Shown here in pieces: positions 33,551 through 43,031 of a stretch of DNA of 64,000 nucleotides. How positions within the stretch are numbered: the first letter of the stretch is position 1; every line of letters starts with the position of its first letter. This DNA comes from Treponema_B putidum (GTDB taxonomy: Bacteria; Spirochaetota; Spirochaetia; Treponematales; Treponemataceae), in NCBI RefSeq assembly GCF_007830595.1, contig NZ_VLLD01000015.1; one strand, 5' to 3'. Both the position numbers and the translations under genes were made by a program. Below the pieces are notes generated by a model that made no database searches, was not told where the DNA came from, and saw only the letters and a list, made by a program, of their open reading frames with translations.

Positions 33551-34771
33551 ATGAATAATAGCAATAAAACAATACCGATTCTTTTAAAAGAATTAAAAGA
33601 CTTTGAGTCAAAACTTGTGGAAGCTTATAAACAGCTTGGAAATAAACTTCTTAAAGATGCAGCCGATCCTGTAAAGCAAAACAATACCGTTTCACAGGAT
33701 AATCTGGTTCAATGGCAAAGACTGCACGATGAAAGAAAGTTTTGTACCGAAAGCATCTTGGACATAAAAAATAACAATACCCGTCTTTCCGAATTGGACG
33801 GTTTTAAAAAACAAATAAAGGATAGGCTTTCAGATACAAAAAAAGAGATTGAAAAAATAAAAGGGGATTTTTTACTCAAACTCTACAAGGACTTTTTACC
33901 CCAATGTGCTGCCCTTTTTACGCCTCTATCTGACGAAATACACACGGAAGAAGCAAAAATACACGAAACTCAAGAAAAAATAGAAGCCCTAAATGCTGAA
34001 AAAAAAGAAGCTAACTTTTTTGTCAAACTCGGCCTTTCGGGAAAAATTACATCCCATGAATTAAAGGTAAAAAATTCCGAAAAAAAGATCAAAAACATCT
34101 TAACAAAATCGGCTATAGACCTTAAAACTTCTCAAGAAGTAAAAGCTCTTTATGATGAAGATAAACTTTCACCCGAGCTTAAAAAAACTTACGAGGAAAT
34201 TTTAAAATTGGGTATGGATTTGACGGACTCGGAAGACCGCCTTAAAATGATAGAAGAAGAAGCCGGTTTTGTTACCAAAAAACTAGCCGATTCCGGAGCC
34301 GACAAAAATTCAAAAAAACGTATCGACAATTTTTCAAACAGAATAAAAGAAATAGATGAACACATAGATTCAATCCTTTACTCCGCCGGAATAAAATATG
34401 CAGATAAGTTTTATTCAGCTGAAGGAGAATCGGCTCTGGGAGGAGAAGTATCGGATGAGGCTCTTGGAAAATATGCGGATTACCTGAAAAAAACCGGAGA
34501 TTACCGAAAAGAAATAACAAAAATAAAATACAATATAGAATTCTGTGAAGTTATGCAAAAAATAAAGGCCGAAGAAAATAGAATTCAAAACTTAAACCGT
34601 ACAATAAACAATTCCGAAAATGCAATTAAGGAAGCCGAAAAGAAAATAAGGGAATCCGAAGCTGCAATTAAAACAGCCGAAAACAAAATAACAGATTTGC
34701 AAGACTATGCTCTGACCTTAAAAAATAAATTTTCGGATCAAACAACCGATTCAGGCTCGGAGGAAGAATAA
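33551..34771 (+). CDS. Coiled-coil protein upstream of topoisomerase subunit B
   Basis: A highly charged protein of 406 residues, almost entirely helical, with long heptad-like stretches at about residues 90-215 and 300-395 (for example AIKEAEKKIRESEAAIKTAENKI). No membrane segment, cysteine motif or ATPase motif is visible. The start at 33551 is chosen because a strong promoter ends six bases before it; the in-frame ATG at 33497 lies upstream of the promoter. Its stop overlaps the topoisomerase start (TAATG), so the two are translated together. Function unknown; a DNA-topology partner is only a guess. Confidence 0.75.
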   Translation: MNNSNKTIPILLKELKDFESKLVEAYKQLGNKLLKDAADPVKQNNTVSQDNLVQWQRLHDERKFCTESILDIKNNNTRLSELDGFKKQIKDRLSDTKKEIEKIKGDFLLKLYKDFLPQCAALFTPLSDEIHTEEAKIHETQEKIEALNAEKKEANFFVKLGLSGKITSHELKVKNSEKKIKNILTKSAIDLKTSQEVKALYDEDKLSPELKKTYEEILKLGMDLTDSEDRLKMIEEEAGFVTKKLADSGADKNSKKRIDNFSNRIKEIDEHIDSILYSAGIKYADKFYSAEGESALGGEVSDEALGKYADYLKKTGDYRKEITKIKYNIEFCEVMQKIKAEENRIQNLNRTINNSENAIKEAEKKIRESEAAIKTAENKITDLQDYALTLKNKFSDQTTDSGSEEE

Positions 34772-36588
34772 TGGCTGCAAAAAAGGCTGTTTATGATGAG
34801 TCCAAAATAAAGACTTTGAGCTCCCTTGAACACATCCGTTTAAGGACGGGCATGTACATAGGCCGCTTAGGCGACGGTTCAAATCCCGATGACGGAATTT
34901 ACATCCTAGTAAAAGAGGTAATCGACAACTCTATAGACGAATTTATAATGGGGAACGGTTCCCGCATAGATATTCAACAAGAAGGAAACAAGATAACGGT
35001 CAGAGACTTCGGGCGGGGAATCCCTTTAGGAAAATTGGTAGAATGTGTTTCGGTTATAAACACGGGTGCAAAATATAACGATGATGTCTTTCAGTTTTCG
35101 GTCGGTCTAAACGGGGTCGGAACAAAGGCTGTCAATGCCCTTTCCGAATATTTTAGGGTTGTAGCCGTGCGGGACGGTAAATATGCCGAAGCAATCTTTG
35201 AAAGAGGAAACCTCGTAAGCGAAAAAAACGGAAACACAAAGCCCGGTATCAAAAACGGCACCCTAGTGGAATTCATTCCCGATACAAAAATTTTTGGGGA
35301 TTATAAATTCAATTTGGATTTTATCGAAAAACGGATTTGGAACTATGCTTATTTAAACTCCGGCCTTACCTTGAGTTTTAACGGAAAACTTTTTAAATCC
35401 GAAAACGGCCTTTTGGACTTGCTTGAATCCAATGTAGGAACTTCCACAATTTATGAAGTCTGCCGGTTCAAAGAAAAACAGCTTGAGTTTGCTTTTTCGC
35501 ACACAAACAATTACGGCGAAACCTATTATTCATTTGTAAACGGGCAATACACCTCAGACGGCGGTACCCACCTTTCGGCCTTTAAAGAAGGCTTGTTAAA
35601 GGGCATCAACGAATATTTTAGAAAAAACTATAAAAGCGAAGACGTCCGTGAAGGAACCTGTGCTGCCGTTTCTGTAAAGATCCAAGCTCCTGTATTCGAG
35701 AGCCAGACAAAGAACAAACTCGGCAATACCGAAGTACGCTCTTGGATAGTCAACGATACAAAGTCGGCAGTTGTAGAATGGCTGCAAAAAAATGCGGACT
35801 CTGCGGCACAACTTGAAAGCAAGATAATTGCCAATGAAAAACTCCGCACCGAGCTCAACACGGTAAAAAAAGAAGCAAAGGCAGCAGCAAAAAAAATTGC
35901 CATAAAGATTCCGAAATTAAAGGACTGCAAATTCCATTTAGGAGACGGAAAATTCGGTGAAGACACCATGATCTTTATCACCGAAGGAGACTCGGCTACG
36001 GGAGCAATGGTTTCAAGCAGGGATGTTTTAACGCAGGCAATTTTTTCTCTTCGCGGAAAGCCTGAAAACATGTATGGTAAAAAACGGGCTCAGATATACA
36101 AAAATGCAGAGCTTTATAATATGATGATGGCACTAGGCATCGAAAACGATATTGAAGGCCTACGGTACTCAAAGATTGTAATAGCAACGGATGCGGATAA
36201 TGACGGCTTTCATATACGTAACCTGCTTTTAACCTTCTTTTTAAGCTATTTTGAAGAACTGGTTACCTCAGGCAGGGTTCATATCTTGGAAACTCCCCTA
36301 TTCAGAGTACGCACCAAAAAAGAGACAAGCTATTGTTATTCCGAAAAGGAAAGAGATGAGGCCGTAAGCCGACTTGGAACTTCTTCCGAAATTACCCGCT
36401 TTAAGGGTTTGGGAGAAATAAGCCCCAAAGAATTCGGGCAATTTATTGGGCAGGATATAAAACTCCTCCCTGTAACGGTTCAAACCCTAAAAAAGGTGCC
36501 TTCAATTTTGGAATTTTATATGGGCAAGAATACCCCCGAACGCCGCAAATTTATTATGAAAAATCTTCTGGCCGAGATAGATGCTTAA
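34771..36588 (+). CDS. parE: Type IIA DNA topoisomerase subunit B (ParE/GyrB type)
   Basis: A 605-residue ATPase subunit. The GHKL domain has EVIDNSIDEFI, DFGRGIP and GLNGVGTKAVNALSE. The TOPRIM metal site is FITEGDSATGAM and ATDADNDGFHIRNLL, where standard gyrases have EGDSAGGSA and DADVDGAHI. The C-terminal block KVPSILEFYMGKNTPERRKFI ends the protein. It is shorter than typical GyrB, with the lineage-specific TOPRIM variants of the ParE-like group found in Bacteroidetes and spirochaetes. No subunit A gene follows; the downstream gene converges and overlaps by 35 bp. GyrB versus ParE is not settled here. Confidence 0.85.
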   Translation: MAAKKAVYDESKIKTLSSLEHIRLRTGMYIGRLGDGSNPDDGIYILVKEVIDNSIDEFIMGNGSRIDIQQEGNKITVRDFGRGIPLGKLVECVSVINTGAKYNDDVFQFSVGLNGVGTKAVNALSEYFRVVAVRDGKYAEAIFERGNLVSEKNGNTKPGIKNGTLVEFIPDTKIFGDYKFNLDFIEKRIWNYAYLNSGLTLSFNGKLFKSENGLLDLLESNVGTSTIYEVCRFKEKQLEFAFSHTNNYGETYYSFVNGQYTSDGGTHLSAFKEGLLKGINEYFRKNYKSEDVREGTCAAVSVKIQAPVFESQTKNKLGNTEVRSWIVNDTKSAVVEWLQKNADSAAQLESKIIANEKLRTELNTVKKEAKAAAKKIAIKIPKLKDCKFHLGDGKFGEDTMIFITEGDSATGAMVSSRDVLTQAIFSLRGKPENMYGKKRAQIYKNAELYNMMMALGIENDIEGLRYSKIVIATDADNDGFHIRNLLLTFFLSYFEELVTSGRVHILETPLFRVRTKKETSYCYSEKERDEAVSRLGTSSEITRFKGLGEISPKEFGQFIGQDIKLLPVTVQTLKKVPSILEFYMGKNTPERRKFIMKNLLAEIDA

Positions 36589-37342
36589 TCACCTCTCCGG
36601 CTATTAAAAGACCGGCGATTGAGGGCACCCATGCAGCCGAGGCCGGAGGGTTTTGTTTTACTGTACATTCGGTTTTGGAATAAAGCACTTTCAAATGCTT
36701 AACATTTCTTTTTTTTAACTCGGCACGCATTACCTTACAAAGAGGACAGACGCTCGTTTTGTAAATATCTGCAAATTCAAAGTCGGCATCTAAGCGGTTT
36801 CCGCAGCCCATCGCCGAAATAAGAGGTACCTTATTTTTTTCGGCCTCAGCTGCAAGAAAAAGTTTTAGGGCTATTGTATCGACAGCATCAATTATAAAAT
36901 CTATCCTTTTAAAAAAATCTTCACCTAAGATTTTATAAAAACTATCCGGCAGGACAAAGGAATTTATAGCTTCAATTTGACATTCCGGACTTATATCGGC
37001 AATACGTTCCTTTGCAACTTCGGTCTTAAATTTTCCGATGGTAGAATAAAGGGCATAAAGCTGACGGTTGATATTGCTTTCTTCTATCCTGTCTCCGTCA
37101 ATCAAAATAAGCCGCCCTGCCCGTCTTCGGGCCGCCTCGTTCCGGGAAGCCCCGTTTCGGGCGGCACGGCTTTGGACCGTCCCATTCCGGACCGCCCCGT
37201 TTTGGGCAACCCCGCTTCGGGCAAGAGCCTCGGCAGTATAACTTCCTACGCCTCCCAGACCGAAAACCGCAATCCGTGCATCTGCAATCTTTTTTAAATT
37301 GTCAGAACCTAAAAGAGGCTCAAACCTCGATAAAAAACTCAT
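36554..37342 (-). CDS. tcdA: tRNA threonylcarbamoyladenosine dehydratase (TcdA/ThiF-type E1-like)
   Basis: A 262-residue ATP-dependent enzyme that cyclises t6A37 in tRNAs to ct6A. The nucleotide-binding loop GLGGVGSYTAEALARSG is at residues 29-45, followed after an insertion by RLILIDGDRIEESNINRQ, then IDAVDTIALK and two Cys pairs. The normal family has the two Rossmann elements almost adjacent; here about 30 residues made of six five-residue units (VAQNG, AVRNG and so on) are inserted, encoded by a 15-bp DNA repeat. Its 3' end overlaps parE on the other strand by 35 bp. Confidence 0.9.
   Translation of the reverse strand: MSFLSRFEPLLGSDNLKKIADARIAVFGLGGVGSYTAEALARSGVAQNGAVRNGTVQSRAARNGASRNEAARRRAGRLILIDGDRIEESNINRQLYALYSTIGKFKTEVAKERIADISPECQIEAINSFVLPDSFYKILGEDFFKRIDFIIDAVDTIALKLFLAAEAEKNKVPLISAMGCGNRLDADFEFADIYKTSVCPLCKVMRAELKKRNVKHLKVLYSKTECTVKQNPPASAAWVPSIAGLLIAGEVIKHLSRPEDFS
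37139..37228 (-). repeat. 15-bp imperfect tandem repeat within tcdA
   Basis: Six 15-bp units (consensus on the plus strand GTTTCGGGcaaCCCC), with a partial copy from 37123. They are in frame and much more GC-rich than the gene around them. Confidence 0.85.
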
Positions 37343-37361
37343 AGCCTTAAAAATTATAAGC

Positions 37362-38420
37362 CTATCGAATTTTAAATAGAATTCCTAAGATAACAATCGT
37401 AATAAGAATTTGGACAATCACAAAGCGGATTAAAACCTGAGTCGGCGACCATTGCAAGTTTTTTTTCATGTGGTCATGAAGAGGAAATCTGATGTTTTTA
37501 AAAATACGGATTTTAAAAAAGCGTAACATAACTACTTTTAAAATACCTGTTCCTCCGTTTATGAGGATAACACCGCTCGTCATCAAAAGTATAAAGGGAT
37601 TCCGCGAAATAATTACGAGAACGCCGATAAAAAAGCCCAAAGCACGCGAACCTGCGTCTCCCATAAGTACCTTACTCGGATAGGCATTATGCCAAAGATA
37701 ACCTGTAAGAACTCCGCAAAGGGTAAAAATCATAACTGCCCATTTTGCACCCGTATTAATATTGGGAACCAAAAGATAGGCCGCAACTTTTACATGTCCC
37801 AAAACAAAGTAAAAAACTATGCCGAGGGAAACAAGGGCTAAGAGGATAAGGGTTCCCGAAAGGCCGTCAACTCCGTCCGTACAGTTTGTTGTATTAATCG
37901 AAATCCATAAAATAATTATAGAAACGGCAAAGAACACAATAGGATGAACTTCAATAAGGCTCGATGTAAAGGGAAGCCAAAAAGAAACCTTTCCTTCAAA
38001 ATAGATATAAAAAATAACAAGAGCTGTTACGGCCGATAAAATAAAATCCAAGCCGCCCTTTAAATATTCACCCCAAGATTTTTCGGATCTGTCATCTAAA
38101 AAGCCAGTCAGCATAACGGCAAATGTTATAACCAAAACAAGGCTTTGCGTAAGGGTCGGTGTAATCAATAAAAAGACACATAGCACAAAGATGGAAATAA
38201 ATACCGCTCCGCCTCCCGTAGGTTTTCCCACGGCAGCTTCGGGGTTTACAGTAAATTCCCGCCCCCTGTCTTTAGGCAATTTAGAATAAAATTTAGGCAA
38301 GAGTAAAACAGTGATTAAAAAGCCCAAAAATAGGCCTAAAGAAATTAAAACGGCATAGGATTGTAAAAGTCTCATCGGCCCGAAATATGGACCGAGCAGT
38401 TCTGCAATATGGTATAACAT
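37362..38420 (-). CDS. mraY: Phospho-N-acetylmuramoyl-pentapeptide-transferase
   Basis: A 352-residue inner-membrane enzyme with about ten membrane helices. It moves the MurNAc-pentapeptide from UDP to undecaprenyl phosphate, making lipid I. Signature blocks are GFLDDRSEKSWG (DDxxK), NTTNCTDGVDGLSGT, MGDAGSRALG and the late PLHDHMKKN, which has HDH where many family members have HHH. The ATG at 38420 follows a strong -10 box by six bases. It is isolated from other murein genes, with the rpoC end upstream and tcdA 20 bp downstream. Confidence 0.95.
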   Translation of the reverse strand: MLYHIAELLGPYFGPMRLLQSYAVLISLGLFLGFLITVLLLPKFYSKLPKDRGREFTVNPEAAVGKPTGGGAVFISIFVLCVFLLITPTLTQSLVLVITFAVMLTGFLDDRSEKSWGEYLKGGLDFILSAVTALVIFYIYFEGKVSFWLPFTSSLIEVHPIVFFAVSIIILWISINTTNCTDGVDGLSGTLILLALVSLGIVFYFVLGHVKVAAYLLVPNINTGAKWAVMIFTLCGVLTGYLWHNAYPSKVLMGDAGSRALGFFIGVLVIISRNPFILLMTSGVILINGGTGILKVVMLRFFKIRIFKNIRFPLHDHMKKNLQWSPTQVLIRFVIVQILITIVILGILFKIR

Positions 38421-38426
38421 TTTTTT

Positions 38427-38456
38427 ATTATAGCAAATTTTTATGTAGTCTGTCTA
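38427..38456 (-). promoter_or_regulatory. Promoter of mraY
   Basis: TAGACA and a perfect TATAAT on the minus strand are 18 bp apart. The -10 box ends 6 bp (all A) before the ATG, with no Shine-Dalgarno sequence. Confidence 0.7.
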
Positions 38457-38469
38457 TTGTATTGTTTAT

Positions 38470-38505
38470 GTAAACTTCGAAAAACTGAAGTTTTTCGAAG
38501 TTTAC
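38470..38505. repeat. 36-bp perfect palindrome upstream of mraY
   Basis: Two perfect 17-bp arms (GTAAACTTCGAAAAACT and its complement) surround GA. It shares the GTAAAC...GTTTAC outer ends with the hairpin at 28780-28820. It lies in the 315-bp gap between rpoC and mraY, just upstream of the mraY -35 box. Confidence 0.75.
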
Positions 38506-38607
38506 CTCAAACTTACTTACGATATTTTTATAGCACAGAAACAAAGCCCATACTACTCCCCAACTCAACCAAAGAGTAAACCAAAATTTTTGTAAAAAGC
38601 AGGGGGT

Positions 38608-38730
38608 CCAAAGGGCGGCAAGCCCTTTGGCAGCGCGGGTACAACCAGCGTAGCTTCGAGGTCAAGAGGGACGGGGTCATAGGGAAAGGGAGGTAACCCC
38701 TGCTCTGAACGGGGGTTCCTCCCTTTCCCT
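38608..38730 (-). repeat. GC-rich double-hairpin element after rpoC
   Basis: In the 315-bp rpoC-mraY gap a GC-rich block stands out from its AT-rich surroundings. A nearly perfect 20-bp hairpin (AGGGAAAGGGAGG arms, 38681-38730) begins 5 bp after the rpoC stop. A 9-bp perfect hairpin (CCAAAGGGC / GCCCTTTGG, 38608-38630) lies further on. Neither has a proper T tract. It could be a repeat family, an mRNA 3'-end stabiliser or a terminator of the rpoBC operon. Confidence 0.6.
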
Positions 38731-38735
38731 AGATT

Positions 38736-41700
38736 TTAGATATCGTCCAAGAAGCTTTCTTCTTCAATAAGTTCTTTTTCTTCAAGAGCTTGAGCAGCCT
38801 CGGCTTCAAGCCTTCGGCGTTCAAGGATTTCGTTCATCTGAACATCCAAGTCGCTCTTGTTTTTATCAAAAAGTTTTATGTCGCGGTACTGCTTCATACC
38901 GGTTCCGGCAGGAATTAGATGGCCTATAATTACGTTTTCCTTTAGACCGCGAAGCTCGTCCGATGAACCTGCAATAGCGGCATTTGTAAGAACCTTTGTA
39001 GTCTCTTGGAAAGAGGCCGCCGAAATAAAGGAGTCGATATTTAAGGCAGCTTTTGTAATTCCTTGGAACATAGGACGGGCAACGGCAGGCTGACCGCCTT
39101 CTTCCTTAACCCTCTTATTTTCTTCGTGGAAGCGGTATTTATCTATCTGCTGGTCAAAGATAAACTTGGTATCTCCAACCGAAACAATCTTTACCTTTCG
39201 GAGCATCTGGCGTACGATTATACCCACATGTTTATCATTTATGGTAACACCCTGAGCATCATAGACTTCTTTGATTTCCTTCATCAAGTAGTTTTGAAGA
39301 GCGTTCTCACCAAGGATATTTAAAATATCGTGCGGATCAAAGCTGCCGTCACACAAGGGCTCACCGGCTTTTACCGTATCTCCGTCACGGACAAGCATTC
39401 TCTTTCCGATAGGAACCAAGTGTTTTACGTCATGGCCGTATTCGTCCCGAACCATAATAGTTCTCTTACCCTTGAGTAAGCCTTTCTTAATGGTAACAAC
39501 ACCTGCAATAGCTGCAAGAACGGCAGGGGACTTAGGCTTTCGCGCTTCAAGAAGTTCCGAAACTCGAGGAAGACCTCCGGTAATATCCTTTGTCTTTACC
39601 GACTCTTTTGCTATCTTTGCAAGGATTGCACCTGCCTTAATTTCTTGACCTTCTTCAACCAAAAGCTGAGCACCTCCGGGGAGGAAGTAAGAGTCTTCAC
39701 CTACGGGGTTACCCGATTCATCCGAAATAAAGATACGGGGCTGCATCTTATCAAAGTGAGCATCGCTTATTCGTTTTTCGACAACACCAGTTTCCTCGTC
39801 AGCTTCTTCTTTTAGGGTCGTTCCGGGCAAAATATCCTCAAATCGAACAAAACCGTCATATTCCGCCAAAATAGGATCTGCAAAGGGGTCGAAGGTACCG
39901 ATTGTTTCTCCGGCCTTTATAACCTCATTTTCTTTTACTATAACCTCGGAACCGTTTCTTATCTCTATTGTCTGATCCTGACCGGTCAAATAGATAATAT
40001 TATCCCTGACTTCGGCAATGGCTATATTTTCTGAAAGCACTTCTTTTCCGTTTTTTAAGGTATAAAGAGGATTGCCCTTTACTACCCTCGTTCCCGTACT
40101 TACAAGAGGTGTTTCACCTTTTTTAAGAGCATATTCGTTTAATACCCTGCTGAAGGTAAATTCTCCCTTTCTTGTAAACAGGAAGTGTCCGTTTTTGAGT
40201 GTTACATAAGAGCCCTTTATGCCTCTAACGATGATAGAATAATCGTTAAATACGATCCTGTTCTCTTCAACGTTTTTAGAAGCCGTACCGCCTTCATGGA
40301 AAGTACGCATCGTAAGCTGTGTACCGGGCTGGCCGATGGACTGGGCTGCGATAATACCTACAGCCTCCCCTATTCGGACAATTCTGTTTCGGGCAAGATC
40401 CCGTCCGTAACACTTAACACAAACACCGTGCTTTGATTCGCAGGTTAAAACGGTGCGGAGCTTAACGGTTTCAACACCGGCTTCTTCTATCTTCTTAGCT
40501 GTTTCATCGGTAATATATTCGTTTACATCTATGAGAAGCTCTCCCGTAATGGGGTGAATAACCCTTTCCAGAGTGTATTTTCCGGCAATACGCTCGCTCA
40601 AGGACTCACGGATTTCGTCTCCTCGTTTAATTGCGGCATATTCTATACCGTTAATGGTACCGCAGTCTTCTTCGTTTACAACTACGTTTTGGGCAATATC
40701 GACGAGACGGCGGGTCAGGTAACCGGCATCCGATGTTTTAAGAGCCGTGTCGGTCAAACCTTTTCGGGCACCGTTAGTCGAAATAAAGAATTCCATAACG
40801 TTTAAGCCTTCTTTAAAGTTCGATCTAATCGGGAGTTCTATGATGTCTCCCGTAGGTTTGGACATAAGACCGCGCATTCCTGCAAGCTGATTTATCTGAT
40901 CCTTAGAACCTCTCGCTCCAGAAGTTTCCATCATATGAATCGTGTTAAATCCACCCTTGTCTTCTTGCAGACGGTTCATAAGAATTTCTTTAAGATTGGA
41001 GTTAGTCTTTTGCCAAACGTCAACAACGCGGTTATAGCGTTCTTCTTGGGTTATATGACCGCCCTTATACTGGTTATATATTTCCAAAACCTCTTTATTG
41101 GCCTTTTCGAGCATTCCTGCCTTTTCAGGAGGAATAATCATATCTTCCATACTCAAAGTTGCCCCGAAATATGTAGCATACTTATAACCGACAGCCTTTA
41201 GCTTGTCCAAAAGCTGAACAGCCAGCCACGGGCCCTTAGCTTTAAAAACACCTTCTATTAGTTTTCGTATTTTTTTATCGTTTAATGCATCATTTGTAAA
41301 TGGAACACCTTCGGGCATTTCTTCGTTAAATAGGATTCTTCCCGGCGTTGTCCTTACGGTTTCAATCTTACCGGGCTCCGTTTCATAATCTATTAAAACA
41401 GGTTCCTGCCAGCCGACGGCATGACATTCTGCGGCCATCAAAACTTCTGCAACGGAAGAATAGCGGCGCTCTTTTTTACCCTCAGGCAAAGCTCTTTCTT
41501 TTGTAAGATAGTAAAGGCCTAAAACCATGTCCTGCGTCGGGAAGACTATTGTTTTTCCGTTTGCAGGGTCAAGCAGGTTTCGGGCTGAAAGCATCAGTGT
41601 CCAGCACTCCATTTGGGCAGCCTGAGTCAGCGGAACGTGGATAGCCATTTGGTCGCCGTCAAAGTCGGCGTTAAAAGCCTTACATACTAGAGGGTGAAGA

Positions 41701-43010
41701 CGGATAGCTTTTCCTTCTACCAAAACAGGCTCAAAGGCCTGAATACCCAAGCGGTGGAGAGTCGGAGCACGGTTTAAAAGAACCGGATGTTCGCTTACAA
41801 CCTCATCAAGGACAGCGAAAACTTCGGCAGCTTCCTGCTCAACAAGAAGTTTAGCCTTTTTAATATTGGAAACGACTTCCTTTTGAACAAGTTTTTTCAT
41901 TATAAAGGGTTTGAATAGCTCCAAGGCCATCTTTGTGGGCAAACCGCACTGCCAAAGTTTGAGCTCGGGGCCTACAACGATAACTGATCGGCCTGAATAA
42001 TCAACACGTTTACCTAAAAGGTTTTGGCGGAACCTTCCCTGTTTTCCCTTTAAAAGGTCTGAAATCGATTTTAAGGGTCTATTTGAAGCTCCCTTAATAG
42101 CCTTTTTACGCTTTGAGTTATCAAATAAAGCATCAACCGCTTCTTGGAGCATTCTCTTTTCGTTCCTGATAATAATATCGGGAGCCTTTAATTCCATGAG
42201 TTTACTCAAACGGCTGTTTCGGTGGATAACTCTTCTGTATAAATCATTAAGGTCGGAGGTTGCAAAGCGGCCTCCGTCAAGCTGAACCATGGGGCGTAAA
42301 TCCGGAGGAATAACCGGAATAACATCAAGAATCATCCATTCGGGTTTGTTGCCCGATGCTCTAAAATTTTCGACTATTTCGATTCTGCGTAAAAGGCGTT
42401 GATCGCTTTTTGCACCTTTTTCAATCATTTTAGCACGGAGCTGGGCTGCAAGTTCATCTAAATTTATGTTTTGAAGAAGGGTTTTAATAGCCCCTGCTCC
42501 CATACCTGCAGTAAAGGCGGCTCCATAGCGCTCGTGAGCATCCCTGTACTCATCCTCAGTTAAAAGCTGCATGGGTTCTAAGTCTGTATCGTTTGCATCT
42601 ATAACAATGTATTTTTCGTAGTACAAAACAGATCTTAGGGCTGCAACCTGCAAGTTAAGCAAAAGTCCCATTCGGCTCGGTACCGAGCGGTAATACCAAA
42701 TATGAGAAACGGGAGCTGCAAGTTCTATGTGCCCCATACGTTCACGACGGACTTTAAAATGAGTAACCTCAACACCGCAGCGGTCGCAGATAACGCCCTT
42801 ATAACGGATTGATTTAAATTTTCCGCAAAAACATTCCCATTCCTTTGTAGTTCCGAATATTCTTTCGCAAAACAAGCCGTCCCTCTCAGGGCGCAAGGTT
42901 CGGTAATTGATTGTTTCAGGCTTTTTTACTTCCCCGTAGGACCAAGCCCTTATAGTATCGGGTGAAGCAAGTTTTATCATCAAGCTGTCAAAATCTTGTA
43001 TATCTCTCAT
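38736..43010 (-). CDS. rpoC: RNA polymerase subunit beta'
   Basis: The 1424-residue catalytic clamp subunit of RNA polymerase. The N-terminal zinc site is CFCGKF...CDRCGV (residues about 60-85). The magnesium-binding motif NADFDGDQMA is at about residues 445-454. The trigger-loop region (LTDTALKTSDAGYLTRRLVD) and the second zinc site (CESKHGVCVKCYGRDLA) follow. The start is ATG behind AAGGAGAGGG. It follows rpoB by 21 bp in the same operon. Confidence 0.99.
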   Translation of the reverse strand: MRDIQDFDSLMIKLASPDTIRAWSYGEVKKPETINYRTLRPERDGLFCERIFGTTKEWECFCGKFKSIRYKGVICDRCGVEVTHFKVRRERMGHIELAAPVSHIWYYRSVPSRMGLLLNLQVAALRSVLYYEKYIVIDANDTDLEPMQLLTEDEYRDAHERYGAAFTAGMGAGAIKTLLQNINLDELAAQLRAKMIEKGAKSDQRLLRRIEIVENFRASGNKPEWMILDVIPVIPPDLRPMVQLDGGRFATSDLNDLYRRVIHRNSRLSKLMELKAPDIIIRNEKRMLQEAVDALFDNSKRKKAIKGASNRPLKSISDLLKGKQGRFRQNLLGKRVDYSGRSVIVVGPELKLWQCGLPTKMALELFKPFIMKKLVQKEVVSNIKKAKLLVEQEAAEVFAVLDEVVSEHPVLLNRAPTLHRLGIQAFEPVLVEGKAIRLHPLVCKAFNADFDGDQMAIHVPLTQAAQMECWTLMLSARNLLDPANGKTIVFPTQDMVLGLYYLTKERALPEGKKERRYSSVAEVLMAAECHAVGWQEPVLIDYETEPGKIETVRTTPGRILFNEEMPEGVPFTNDALNDKKIRKLIEGVFKAKGPWLAVQLLDKLKAVGYKYATYFGATLSMEDMIIPPEKAGMLEKANKEVLEIYNQYKGGHITQEERYNRVVDVWQKTNSNLKEILMNRLQEDKGGFNTIHMMETSGARGSKDQINQLAGMRGLMSKPTGDIIELPIRSNFKEGLNVMEFFISTNGARKGLTDTALKTSDAGYLTRRLVDIAQNVVVNEEDCGTINGIEYAAIKRGDEIRESLSERIAGKYTLERVIHPITGELLIDVNEYITDETAKKIEEAGVETVKLRTVLTCESKHGVCVKCYGRDLARNRIVRIGEAVGIIAAQSIGQPGTQLTMRTFHEGGTASKNVEENRIVFNDYSIIVRGIKGSYVTLKNGHFLFTRKGEFTFSRVLNEYALKKGETPLVSTGTRVVKGNPLYTLKNGKEVLSENIAIAEVRDNIIYLTGQDQTIEIRNGSEVIVKENEVIKAGETIGTFDPFADPILAEYDGFVRFEDILPGTTLKEEADEETGVVEKRISDAHFDKMQPRIFISDESGNPVGEDSYFLPGGAQLLVEEGQEIKAGAILAKIAKESVKTKDITGGLPRVSELLEARKPKSPAVLAAIAGVVTIKKGLLKGKRTIMVRDEYGHDVKHLVPIGKRMLVRDGDTVKAGEPLCDGSFDPHDILNILGENALQNYLMKEIKEVYDAQGVTINDKHVGIIVRQMLRKVKIVSVGDTKFIFDQQIDKYRFHEENKRVKEEGGQPAVARPMFQGITKAALNIDSFISAASFQETTKVLTNAAIAGSSDELRGLKENVIIGHLIPAGTGMKQYRDIKLFDKNKSDLDVQMNEILERRRLEAEAAQALEEKELIEEESFLDDI

Positions 43011-43031
43011 AATCTTTCCCTCTCCTTTCCG

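Noticed and set aside
37123..37228. Short regular repeats that could suggest a CRISPR array
   Set aside because: Units are 15 bp, contiguous without spacers, and in frame within tcdA; no cas genes are nearby.
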